Origin: Treponema sp. | Lineage (GTDB): Bacteria; Spirochaetota; Spirochaetia; Treponematales; Treponemataceae | Assembly: GCA_017470605.1 (NCBI GenBank) | Contig: JAFUYH010000026.1 | Location: 1 to 64,000 of the forward strand | Direction of reading: 5' to 3' | Length of the DNA: 64,000 nucleotides | Part shown: positions 8,037-15,886 of the stretch, piece by piece | How the letters are laid out: each line of letters opens with the position of its first letter | Position numbering within the stretch: the first letter of the stretch is position 1 | The notes under the pieces: generated by a model | Seen by the model: the letters and a program-made list of their open reading frames with translations, nothing else | Database searches by the model: none | Told to the model about the DNA's origin: nothing | Translations under genes and position numbers: made by a program

Positions 8037-8927
8037 ATGAATAATAAAAACATAAAAAAGGTTTTATCTGTTTTTTCCATGACGCTGACTTTAGGAATTA
8101 TTAGCGGAGGATGCAGAAGTATGAATCAAGAATATAATGATATTTCCCATGACATTGGACAGAATCTTGGCGGAAATGAAGAAAGCATTTCTTTTGCAGG
8201 AAAAAATTACATTCCAGTTTTTTATGATGATTTTAATGGAAAAGAACTTGATGAAGACAGATGGGAACGCTGCCCGGAATGGCCAAGACAGGATGCAGGC
8301 GGCTACTGGAGCAATAACTGCTCTTTTTTAGAAGAAGGGAACCTTGTTATAGAAGCAAAAAAGGATGAAAACGGAAAACTTGTAAGCGGAGCCGTAAGGA
8401 GCAAGGGTAAATTTGAACAGAATGGCGGGCTTTATAAAATCAGGTTTAAGGCAGAAAAGGCTTCCGGCTTATGGTATGCTTTCTGGCTTATGACAGACAG
8501 GGTCTCTAAGATTGGAGGAGGTGCCGTAAATGGAGGAGAAATTGATATTATTGAGATTCTTCCTAATGACCCCTGGCAAGAGGAAGGAAAGAAGACTTAT
8601 TTGAATTCTGCAGTGCACTGGGACGGCTACGGAGACAGACATAAATCACATGGAAGCCAGTACTATATAGATGATTCTTTTTATGACCAGTGGCACGAAG
8701 TTACTTTTGAATGGACTTCTGAATATTACAAGGCCTATCTTGATGACTCTTCAGAACCTTTCTGGGATTCTACAATAGAAGGTGCTGAGACTTGGGGCGG
8801 AATTGTAAAAAGCAGCAACTATATGAAAATTACTGCTGAATTTGGAAAATGGGGCGGAGAAATTGCAGAAGATGCCCTCCCCGCCCGAATGTATGTAGAC
8901 TGGGTAAAAGTTTACAAGGCAGAATAG
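8037..8927 (+). CDS. Secreted GH16 beta-glucanase lipoprotein
   Basis: Glycoside hydrolase family 16 endo-beta-glucanase (laminarinase or lichenase type), cleaving beta-1,3 or mixed-linkage glucans. The start at 8037 gives a signal peptide with lipobox ISGGC, so the enzyme should be lipid-anchored and extracytoplasmic. The catalytic signature GEIDIIEILP lies near residue 165, with nucleophile and acid/base glutamates in EIDIIE. The domain opens with FYDDFNGKELDEDRW and ends YVDWVKVYKAE. At 296 residues it is a single catalytic domain with no binding module. It is divergent from the upstream phosphatase gene and convergent with the GH5 gene. Confidence 0.92.
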   Translation: MNNKNIKKVLSVFSMTLTLGIISGGCRSMNQEYNDISHDIGQNLGGNEESISFAGKNYIPVFYDDFNGKELDEDRWERCPEWPRQDAGGYWSNNCSFLEEGNLVIEAKKDENGKLVSGAVRSKGKFEQNGGLYKIRFKAEKASGLWYAFWLMTDRVSKIGGGAVNGGEIDIIEILPNDPWQEEGKKTYLNSAVHWDGYGDRHKSHGSQYYIDDSFYDQWHEVTFEWTSEYYKAYLDDSSEPFWDSTIEGAETWGGIVKSSNYMKITAEFGKWGGEIAEDALPARMYVDWVKVYKAE

Positions 8928-8985
8928 GCTGACGGCAGTTGCCGGTGCTTGATGGCATTTGCCGGTGCCTGCAGCCGCATGCAAA

Positions 8986-10002
8986 CTACTGCTTCATTGA
9001 CTGAACAAAAAGTTCGTACAAATCCCGGTCAAAAGTAATTCCATTGCGGACTTCCCAGTTTGTGCCGCTCCTGCGGTGTTCTGCCACGCCAAATGGCCCG
9101 CGGAAATTCCAGAGGGCAAAACCAAAATCAAGCTGATTCAAAACAGAAAAGAAATCCTTATACCAGGCAAGGGCAGTTTCATTTGTCACCTTGTTATAGC
9201 AGCCACATTCACCAATATGAACGCGGGAACCGCCATCTGCAAGAGCCTTCCATGGCTTGTAGAATTCCAGCAGGGCATCCCTGCTCCATTCAATTCCGTC
9301 ACATTTCATGCCAGGCCATTTCGGGTAGTCCCAGTCATAAGAACCGTTCTTTTTCATCCATTCAGCCTGAAAGTGGGTAAGGCGCATAGGCATATAACCG
9401 CGCCCGCTAAGGACAACGCCCAAATCTGCCAGTTCAGGACAGGCCTGATGCCCGCCGCCAAGACCATCACAGACAATCGTACGCTCAGGACTAATCTTTC
9501 TGATTTCTGAAACAACCCGGCTCATAATTGCCTTGTGATTTTCGCGGGTAAGTCCATACTGACCAACGCTAGGCGGTTCATTCAAAAGGTCAAAACTCAG
9601 CTGTTTTGGTGAATAAGAAGCATAACGCAGGGCAAGAAGTTTCCATAAATCAGTAAAGGCATCCTGGGCAATCTTATCTGTCCACAGGTTGTCGCGTTCC
9701 AGTTCGTTTCCGTTAATGCAGTAGCCCGGTGCCCTGTGCACATTAAGCGAACAGTGAAGCCCGCGGGAAACTATTGCATAAACACAACGGTCCAGAACCT
9801 TGAGCATGGCTTCATCAGGCTGGTCATACTTAAAATCATGCAGAATAAAACGGTAATCCACAGGCAGACGAATAAAATTACAGCCCATAGATGCTATAAA
9901 ATCCAAATCATTTTCATCAATATGAACGCTTGCTGGACATTTTGAACCTTCTTTTCCGTCAGAAGAAAACATCCAGAGCATATTAAATCCGTACCAGTTC
10001 AT
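8986..10002 (-). CDS. GH5-family glycoside hydrolase, cytoplasmic
   Basis: 338-residue single-domain family 5 hydrolase, probably a beta-glucanase or beta-mannanase-type enzyme acting on short oligosaccharides. The acid/base glutamate lies in FDLLNEPP (about residue 165) and the nucleophile in HIGECGCYN (about 275). FIRLPVDYR and the CSLNVHRAPGYC segment are family positions. There is no signal peptide (MNWYGFNMLW), so it likely acts on imported oligosaccharides, complementing the exported GH16 enzyme next door. It is monocistronic. The substrate is not determinable from sequence alone. Confidence 0.88.
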   Translation of the reverse strand: MNWYGFNMLWMFSSDGKEGSKCPASVHIDENDLDFIASMGCNFIRLPVDYRFILHDFKYDQPDEAMLKVLDRCVYAIVSRGLHCSLNVHRAPGYCINGNELERDNLWTDKIAQDAFTDLWKLLALRYASYSPKQLSFDLLNEPPSVGQYGLTRENHKAIMSRVVSEIRKISPERTIVCDGLGGGHQACPELADLGVVLSGRGYMPMRLTHFQAEWMKKNGSYDWDYPKWPGMKCDGIEWSRDALLEFYKPWKALADGGSRVHIGECGCYNKVTNETALAWYKDFFSVLNQLDFGFALWNFRGPFGVAEHRRSGTNWEVRNGITFDRDLYELFVQSMKQ

Positions 10003-10056
10003 AAAAACTCCATTTATAAAACACTTCAGAATAAGCCGGTAATTCAGAACAAATCT

Positions 10057-11181
10057 TTAACCGAAAATCTGCCTTACTTTTTTAAGTTCATCCACAATCT
10101 GAATCTTTTGAGGGCAGTGCCTCATACAGTGACCGCAGGCAATGCAGTCTGCAGGAGAAGCTCCTTTTTTGCAGGCTTCCTTGTAATTCCATTTTAAGCC
10201 GTCAGAAAGACTGTACTGATTCTGGGCATTATAAAGCTTAAAGAATTCAGGAATGTTAATCTTTTTAGGGCAGCCACCGTTGGCTTCGTCCGTACAATAA
10301 CGGCAGCCTGTACAAGGAACCAATATGGAAGACTTTATTATTTCACCCGCTTTCTCTACGGTAGATTTTTCATCCTGTGAAAGAGGCTTAAATTCTTTCA
10401 TATAAGACATATTATCTTTTAACTGTTCCATATTGCTCATTCCGCTAAGAACTACAATCACGTTTTCAAGACTTGCGGCATAGCGGATTCCCCAGGAAGC
10501 AATGCTCAAATCAGGACAGGCCGCTTTTAAAAGAGAAGCCGCAGAAGGAGTTACCTGAGCAAGGCTTCCGCCTTTCAGAGGCTCCATAACAGAAATCCAC
10601 TTGTTGTATTTTCCGGCGGCAATTTCATAACAGCGTCGGCTTGCAACATCATTACTTTCCCAGTCAATGTAATTTATCTGCAGCTGAATCAGCTCAACTT
10701 CCTTGTGGTGGCGGGAAAGCGCCCATTCCAGAACTTCAGGACTGTCATGAAAAGAAAAGCCCGGGTGAAGAATCTTTCCTTCTGTCTTCTTTTTCTGCAT
10801 CCATTCAAAAGCATGAAGTTTTTCTGCCTGTTCAAAGCGGTCTTTGCCCATTGCGTGCAGAAAATAAAAATCAAAATAATCAACACAGCATTTTTTCAGC
10901 TGTTCGTCAAAAATCCTGTCTAAATCAGCTTCTGTCTTTACATCCCAAAGGGGCATTTTTGTAGTAACCTGAAACTTTTCTCGCGGATAGCGTTTTGCAA
11001 CCAGTTCTCCAAAAACTTTTTCACTGGCTCCACCATGATAAACCCATGCAGTATCAAAATAAGAAAAGCCCTGCTCCATGTAAGCGTCTACCATCTGACG
11101 GGTCTTTTCCAGATCAATATTATTCCAGGTTTTATCTTCTGCCCACGGAAGCCTCATCAATCCAAAGCCAAGTTTATTCAT
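10057..11181 (-). CDS. Aldo/keto reductase with C-terminal 4Fe-4S domain
   Basis: 374-residue predicted oxidoreductase of the COG1453 type. The N-terminal 270 residues form an aldo/keto reductase TIM barrel (MNKLGFGLMRLPW, FDTAWVYHGG, DFYFLHAM). The C-terminus carries a ferredoxin-like domain with cysteines in CTGCRYC plus a distal GGCPKKI, and in CIACGHCMRHCP. The domain pairing suggests electron transfer between an Fe-S partner and NAD(P)-linked carbonyl reduction. The substrate is unknown. It is cytoplasmic and monocistronic, and the next 250 bp upstream are repeat-rich. Confidence 0.93.
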   Translation of the reverse strand: MNKLGFGLMRLPWAEDKTWNNIDLEKTRQMVDAYMEQGFSYFDTAWVYHGGASEKVFGELVAKRYPREKFQVTTKMPLWDVKTEADLDRIFDEQLKKCCVDYFDFYFLHAMGKDRFEQAEKLHAFEWMQKKKTEGKILHPGFSFHDSPEVLEWALSRHHKEVELIQLQINYIDWESNDVASRRCYEIAAGKYNKWISVMEPLKGGSLAQVTPSAASLLKAACPDLSIASWGIRYAASLENVIVVLSGMSNMEQLKDNMSYMKEFKPLSQDEKSTVEKAGEIIKSSILVPCTGCRYCTDEANGGCPKKINIPEFFKLYNAQNQYSLSDGLKWNYKEACKKGASPADCIACGHCMRHCPQKIQIVDELKKVRQIFG

Positions 11182-11204
11182 ACAATTCCTCTTATAAAAT
11201 AGAT

Positions 11205-11429
11205 TAAGAGGGGAAAGCTTCGTTCGGAACTCTGTTCCTCACTACTTTTGCAGGGGAAAGCCTTCCTCTCGCTCGCGAACGTACTTCCCCTTAAAAACCC
11301 CATTACCATGTTACGGTATAATCAACTTTTTTTATTGTAAAAAATCAGATGTAAATTGTAAAAAAATTATAAAAGACGTTCCTGCGGGCAGACGGCACGC
11401 TCATGCCTGTGAGCCATTTTCAGCGGGTA
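11205..11429. repeat. Interspersed repeat block
   Basis: Gene-free interval. GGGGAAAGCTTCGTTCGG and GGGGAAAGCCTTCC... ...ACTTCCCC belong to the same G-run/C-run family as 24288-24390 and 27838-27912. No coding potential is seen. Confidence 0.55.
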
Positions 11430-11894
11430 TTATAATACAGAACCTCTGGTCAGCTGCTCTAAAAAGGCGGTGCAGCCTTCAAGAATATCATCATAGGTCT
11501 GGTCAAAGTTGCCTGTGTACCAAGGGTCTGCAATGTCGCGGTCTTTTCCCGCAAAAGAAAGCAGCATTTTGATTTTACGGTCAGGATCTGGCCCCCAAAG
11601 ACGGTTCATGTAGTAAAGATTTTCATCGTCCATGGCAATAAGGTAGTCGTATTTATCGTAGTCGGAGCGGGTTATCTGGCGGGCGGCACGGCGGGTAAAA
11701 GGAATGCCCATTTCACGAAGTTTTGTACGTGTTCCATAGTGAATGTCATTTCCGATTTCTTCGCGGCTGGTGGCGGCGGATTCTATTAAAAAGTTGCGTT
11801 CACGGCCAGCGCGGCGGACGAGTTCTTTCATAACAAATTCCGCCATTGGAGAACGGCATATATTTCCGTGACAGATGAAAAGAATCTTTATCAT
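11430..11894 (-). CDS. Low-molecular-weight protein tyrosine phosphatase
   Basis: 154-residue cysteine-dependent phosphatase. The P-loop CHGNICRSPMAEF carries the nucleophilic cysteine and arginine of C-X5-R. The general-acid loop is DPWYTGNF. The start is set at 11894 (MIKILFICHGN), because the family begins at this point and the ATG overlaps the upstream HAD gene's TGA as ATGA. This indicates translational coupling. LMW-PTPs remove phosphate from phosphotyrosine or from small phosphoesters; no partner kinase gene is seen nearby. Confidence 0.94.
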   Translation of the reverse strand: MIKILFICHGNICRSPMAEFVMKELVRRAGRERNFLIESAATSREEIGNDIHYGTRTKLREMGIPFTRRAARQITRSDYDKYDYLIAMDDENLYYMNRLWGPDPDRKIKMLLSFAGKDRDIADPWYTGNFDQTYDDILEGCTAFLEQLTRGSVL

Positions 11895-12661
11895 AAGTGT
11901 TCCTCTATCCATTTTGCTACCCCATCTTCTTCATTCGTGCCACAAACCTCGTCTGCAGCTACCTGTACTTCCGGTATTGCATTTTTCATGGCAATCCCCC
12001 TTCCACAAAACTTCAGCATTCCAATGTCATTAAAATCATCACCAAATGCGGCAATTTGAGCTGGTCCGATTTTAAGGTGCTTACATAAAACTTCAATTGC
12101 CTTTTCCTTTGTTGCACCTTTTTTACTGAGTTTATACCATGGAATATCAGAAAAAGGAAGATAATCGATTTTATCAAGTCCTATGCTGGAAGCAAGAATT
12201 TCAATTTTCTGACGATCAAGAGATTTTATACAAAGCTTCATGCAAGGCTCATTAAAATCTGTAAAATCATTGTAGGTCCAATATTTGTCACCAAGTTCTT
12301 CTTTTGAATTGGAATAAAGCCTATGTTCGTTATCAGCTGAAATAACTGCATCTGACCCAAATACTTTAAAAACTGATTTTATAAGAGTGTGAACTTCCTG
12401 GACTGTAAATTCGCAGGAATCTATCTTTTCTTCACCGCAGTGAACAAGCCCGCCACCATTTGTAATAAGAATATCAGGCTTAATACCATTAAGAAACTGA
12501 GCCGCATTAACCTTTGCTCGCGATGTACAAACTCCAAACAAAATACCTTGCTTCTGAGACTGAGCAATCATAGTCTTAGAATAATCTGAAATTGATTTAT
12601 CGTTGTGAAAAAGAGTTCCGTCCAGATCGGACAAAATTATAGATATGTCTTTGTTTTCCAT
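11891..12661 (-). CDS. HAD-superfamily Cof-type phosphatase
   Basis: About 256 residues of the HAD-IIB (Cof) group. Motif I is SDLDGTLFHND, with nucleophile and acid/base aspartates. The C-terminal motif IV is FGDDFNDIGML, and the cap lies between. These cytoplasmic enzymes hydrolyse sugar phosphates, flavin mononucleotide or pyridoxal phosphate; specificity cannot be read here. The ATG at 12661 is preferred over an in-frame TTG at 12667. It is first in a two-gene unit with the LMW tyrosine phosphatase, with 4-bp overlap. Confidence 0.92.
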   Translation of the reverse strand: MENKDISIILSDLDGTLFHNDKSISDYSKTMIAQSQKQGILFGVCTSRAKVNAAQFLNGIKPDILITNGGGLVHCGEEKIDSCEFTVQEVHTLIKSVFKVFGSDAVISADNEHRLYSNSKEELGDKYWTYNDFTDFNEPCMKLCIKSLDRQKIEILASSIGLDKIDYLPFSDIPWYKLSKKGATKEKAIEVLCKHLKIGPAQIAAFGDDFNDIGMLKFCGRGIAMKNAIPEVQVAADEVCGTNEEDGVAKWIEEHL

Positions 12662-12675
12662 AAGCAATTATGATA

Positions 12676-12815
12676 AAAAAAGATTCCCGCGTCAAGCGCG
12701 CAGGGCAAACGCGGGAATGAGTCGCACACAAGAGTGCTTACAGGGGTTTGCAATGCAAAACTCGCGTCATTATCATGCGGTCACTGAGTCTGTCAAAGGG
12801 TGCCCCGACAATCTA
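12676..12815. repeat. Interspersed repeats between gltX and the HAD gene
   Basis: The hairpin ATTCCCGCGT/ACGCGGGAAT (12683-12718) is followed by CACTGAGTCTGTCAAAGGGT (12782-12801), resembling the CAACC/GAGCCTGTCGA repeat type. The hairpin may terminate gltX transcription. Confidence 0.5.
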
Positions 12816-14396
12816 TTACAAAGCAGCAATAGTCTTTTCAATTCTTGCAAGAGCACGCTCTTTTCCAAGAACTGCAATAGAACCGATGAGAGGTGGCGAA
12901 ACTCGCGAACCAGTAACTGCCATACGGATTGGCATCATAAAGTCGCCGAGTTTAATTCCAAGCTCTTCGGCCTTGGCCTTTGCAAACTCTTCTGCACCTT
13001 CGTGGTCAAGTTCAAATACCTTTGCCACGAATTCCTTTGCAGCTTCAAGAACTTCCTTTGTCTTTGCAGCGTCAATGCGCTTAGGAATAATCTGGTCTGC
13101 GGGAGGAACTGCAGGCTCTGTAAACATAAAGTGAACCATTTCTGCAGCTTCTGTAAGGAACTTAAGGCGTTCCTGAATAAGAGGCATAAGCCCCATCAGA
13201 GTCTTTTCAACATCCTCGCTGCTCATATTCATAGATTTGTCTACGCAGTAAGGCTTTCCGTCTTCGCCCATTGCAACACCAGAAAATTCCGGACCGACAT
13301 TTGGTTTTGGCTGCGGATTTTCAGGATTGATTTCAAGCAGGGCATCGCCGGTTCCTGTAATGAATGGAAGCGTCCACTTGTAGAGCTCTTCTGTAGAAAG
13401 CTGGCGGATATAGTTTCCATTGTAGTATTCAAGCTTTTTATAGTCGAATACGGCCGGAGCCTTGTTCAGGTGCTCAAGTTTAAATGCCTTAGCAAGTTCT
13501 TCCAGAGTATAGAACTCTTTTCCTTCCTCATAAGAACAGCCAAGCATTGCAACATAGTTTACGATAGCCTGTGGCAGGTAACCGCGGGCACGGAACTCGT
13601 TGAGCGAAGTTGAACCATGGCGCTTAGAAAGTTTCTTTCCGTCTGCACCGTTTACCATAGGAAGATGGCAGAATTCAGGGTGTTCCCAGCCGAAAGCGCG
13701 GTACATCTGAACATGAAGTGGAGTTGAAGGAATCCATTCCTGAGCACGCATTACATGGCTGATTTTCATAAAGTGGTCATCAACAATGTTTGCAAGGTGA
13801 TAAGTTGGGAAACCATCACTCTTTAAAAGAACAGGATCTGGAGAAATATCTTCATTCTTCCATACAATATCGCCAAGAAGGTGGTCAGAGAACTTAGTTT
13901 CTCCTTCCATTGGAACCTTAAGACGAATTACATAAGGCTTACCTGCATCAAGATTTGCCTTTACTTCTTCTGGAGTAAGATGGCGGCAGTTACGGTCGTA
14001 ACCAGGAGCCATTTTATTTTCTGTCTGAATCTTTCTGATGCGGTCAAGGCGTTCTGCATCACAGAAGCAGTAATAAGCCTCTCCCTTTTCTACGAGTTCG
14101 TAGGCATATTTCTTGTAAAGTTCAAAACGTTCGCTCTGAACATAAGGGCCGTATTCACCACCCTTGTCGCCGCCTTCATCCCAGTCAATGCCAAGCCAGG
14201 CCATTGTATCGTAAAGGTTCTGAACATATTTTTCGTCATAACGGGTGCGGTCTGTATCTTCCAGACGTAAAATGAATTTTCCGTTTTGAGAACGTGCAAA
14301 AAGATAATTAAAAAGTGCAGTGCGCACACCACCAATGTGCTGCATTCCTGTTGGAGAAGGTGCATAACGTACACGAACTTCCTTTGAATCTGCCAT
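12816..14396 (-). CDS. gltX: Glutamyl-tRNA synthetase
   Basis: 526-residue class I aminoacyl-tRNA synthetase charging tRNA-Glu with glutamate. The signature near residue 12 is YAPSPTGMQHIGG (HIGH variant), the second motif is KKLSKRHGS (KMSKS variant) near residue 255, and FILRLEDTDRTRY follows the first. The C-terminal anticodon-binding domain ends KERALARIEKTIAAL. The anticodon domain contains an extra segment (about 345-395, rich in N, P and K) compared with short bacterial enzymes. It is monocistronic. GAGG lies a few bases before the ATG at 14396. Confidence 0.97.
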   Translation of the reverse strand: MADSKEVRVRYAPSPTGMQHIGGVRTALFNYLFARSQNGKFILRLEDTDRTRYDEKYVQNLYDTMAWLGIDWDEGGDKGGEYGPYVQSERFELYKKYAYELVEKGEAYYCFCDAERLDRIRKIQTENKMAPGYDRNCRHLTPEEVKANLDAGKPYVIRLKVPMEGETKFSDHLLGDIVWKNEDISPDPVLLKSDGFPTYHLANIVDDHFMKISHVMRAQEWIPSTPLHVQMYRAFGWEHPEFCHLPMVNGADGKKLSKRHGSTSLNEFRARGYLPQAIVNYVAMLGCSYEEGKEFYTLEELAKAFKLEHLNKAPAVFDYKKLEYYNGNYIRQLSTEELYKWTLPFITGTGDALLEINPENPQPKPNVGPEFSGVAMGEDGKPYCVDKSMNMSSEDVEKTLMGLMPLIQERLKFLTEAAEMVHFMFTEPAVPPADQIIPKRIDAAKTKEVLEAAKEFVAKVFELDHEGAEEFAKAKAEELGIKLGDFMMPIRMAVTGSRVSPPLIGSIAVLGKERALARIEKTIAAL

Positions 14397-14698
14397 ATAA
14401 AACCTCGATTATTGATTATTGTGAAATGACATTATAATAAGAAATACCCTTTTAGGCAATTGATGGATTTTTTACAGATTTTTAGATTTTTATAGACTTA
14501 ATTTCGCGCCTTCGTCGCAGACGACATAAAAGGCACAGAAGAAAAAATAGCCCGCCAAGTGTTAGCACCACTGTAGGCGGGCAAAAAGTCTAGATAACTA
14601 GACACCACCATAGGGGGCAAGACGCAAGGCTGCGTTTGCCTTTCTTTTAATATAAATTACCTATATAGAAAAATCAAGACTTTCGTATCAATTTTTCT
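14397..14698. other. Intergenic region between gltX and the nrd operon
   Basis: Holds the probable gltX promoter (minus-strand orientation) and a strong minus-strand terminator at 14541-14583. A second hairpin, GGCA(AG)ACGCA/TGCGTTTGCC at 14617-14641, is followed by TTTCTTTT on the plus strand. No gene is seen. Confidence 0.6.
14541..14583 (-). terminator. Terminator of the nrdD-nrdG-MBL operon
   Basis: GCCCGCC (14551-14557) and GGCGGGC (14577-14583). On the minus strand the stem is followed by TATTTTTTC. Confidence 0.8.
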
Positions 14699-15373
14699 CT
14701 ACTCCCCGCCCGTGGGGAAATAATCATCAACATTAATCCATTTTACTTCCTGACCGTCAGAGTCCTTGTGGCGGGAATAAATGTCTTTATAAAGGGCAAT
14801 TACAGGCTGACGATTCTGGATAAAGTTTTGTTCATGGTCAAGGCAAAAGTATTTACAATCACTTTCTTCCATAAACTTAATCATTTCATAAAGAATCTGA
14901 GGATTATAAAGGTGATGAATACTCTTGTATTTACAGAAAGCAGCATCGCCTAAAAAACCATAGCCATCTGCAAACAAAGCAAGACTCCCCTTTGAATGAC
15001 TGGAAGGCATAGGAAGGATTTTTACATCACCAAAATCTAAAATCCCGCTTACTTCTGTTCCGATGCGGGTATATTTTTTTGTGTATTTTGAAACATAAAG
15101 CTCATCATATTTTACAAAAGGAAGATTTAAAATGTGGTCAGGGTGGAAGTGGGAAATCACTATTTTTTTACGTCCCTGCACTGCATTGATGGCAGAAGCC
15201 GCAGCGGGGCCCACGCCCACATCAAAAATCCATGTAAATTCACCCTGCTCGTCTTTCGATTTTATAAAAACTATGTCGCAGCAAAAGGGAGTTGATGTAG
15301 CAGGCAGCCAGGATATGCGGTCATTTATCTGGGTAAGCTCTGTGTGACTGGCTCGTCGCATTGTTTCGGTCAT
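14699..15373 (-). CDS. MBL-fold metallohydrolase in the nrd operon
   Basis: 224-residue metallo-beta-lactamase-fold protein. The metal-binding motif HFHPDH lies near residue 76 and later ligands fit SSH (about 122), GDAAF (about 139) and LDHEQ (about 175). It is cytoplasmic, with no signal peptide. Its ATG overlaps the nrdG stop as ATGA, so it is translationally coupled to the anaerobic ribonucleotide reductase activase. A role in nucleotide or Fe-S metabolism can be suspected from that position, but the sequence does not show it. Confidence 0.88.
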   Translation of the reverse strand: MTETMRRASHTELTQINDRISWLPATSTPFCCDIVFIKSKDEQGEFTWIFDVGVGPAAASAINAVQGRKKIVISHFHPDHILNLPFVKYDELYVSKYTKKYTRIGTEVSGILDFGDVKILPMPSSHSKGSLALFADGYGFLGDAAFCKYKSIHHLYNPQILYEMIKFMEESDCKYFCLDHEQNFIQNRQPVIALYKDIYSRHKDSDGQEVKWINVDDYFPTGGE

Positions 15374-15855
15374 TTTTTCAGCCTCAAAATACGCTGATTT
15401 TCGCTTCCGCGGAAACTAAGCATAAGATTTTTCTGGGCTTCAATAAAGGGGCCGTCTACCAGAACATCTATACAGGCAAGCATACGGTCTGTGTACTCCG
15501 TGTGTCTTGAACCGCCTGCAAGCAGGTCTTTTTCGTAAACATAGCCGGAATAGCACCAGATATTTTTTTTGGGATATGCTGCCCGCACTCTTTCCAGAAA
15601 GGGTGCCAGCACGGCCTGATTTTCAGGCTCAAAAGGTTCGCCGCCCAAGACTGTAAGCCCCGCAATATAAGAAGGCTTCAGAGCTTCAAGAATCTCATTT
15701 TCTGTGGCCTCAGTAAATTCCTGGCCAAAGTTAAAATCCCAGGTCTGTGGCTGAAAACAGCCCGGACAGTGGATGCGGCAGCCAGACACAAAGAGCGTTA
15801 CGCGAACGCCTTCTCCATCTGCAATATCTGTTTTTTTTATGTTTCCGTAGTTCAT
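15370..15855 (-). CDS. nrdG: Anaerobic ribonucleoside-triphosphate reductase activating protein
   Basis: 161-residue radical SAM activase that installs the glycyl radical on NrdD. It begins MNYGNIKKTDIADGEG, typical for the family. The 4Fe-4S ligands are in CRIHCPGC (CxxxCxxC), followed by the TVLGGEPF SAM-binding segment. It is cytoplasmic. It lies 26 bp after nrdD, separated only by an interspersed repeat, and no Shine-Dalgarno is visible immediately upstream of the ATG. Its stop overlaps the MBL gene start. Confidence 0.96.
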   Translation of the reverse strand: MNYGNIKKTDIADGEGVRVTLFVSGCRIHCPGCFQPQTWDFNFGQEFTEATENEILEALKPSYIAGLTVLGGEPFEPENQAVLAPFLERVRAAYPKKNIWCYSGYVYEKDLLAGGSRHTEYTDRMLACIDVLVDGPFIEAQKNLMLSFRGSENQRILRLKK

Positions 15856-15886
15856 GTGGTTTCGACAGGCTCAACCACCGCCTAAA
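15856..15886. repeat. Interspersed repeat between nrdD and nrdG
   Basis: GTGGTT/AACCAC arms enclose TCGACAGGCTC, and an overlapping CCACC/GGTGG hairpin reaches into the nrdD stop region. The sequence matches the repeat at 5767-5790. Confidence 0.65.

Noticed and set aside
12645-13613. 322-codon plus-strand frame opposite gltX
   Set aside because: Cysteine- and phenylalanine-rich antisense of gltX with no start signal.
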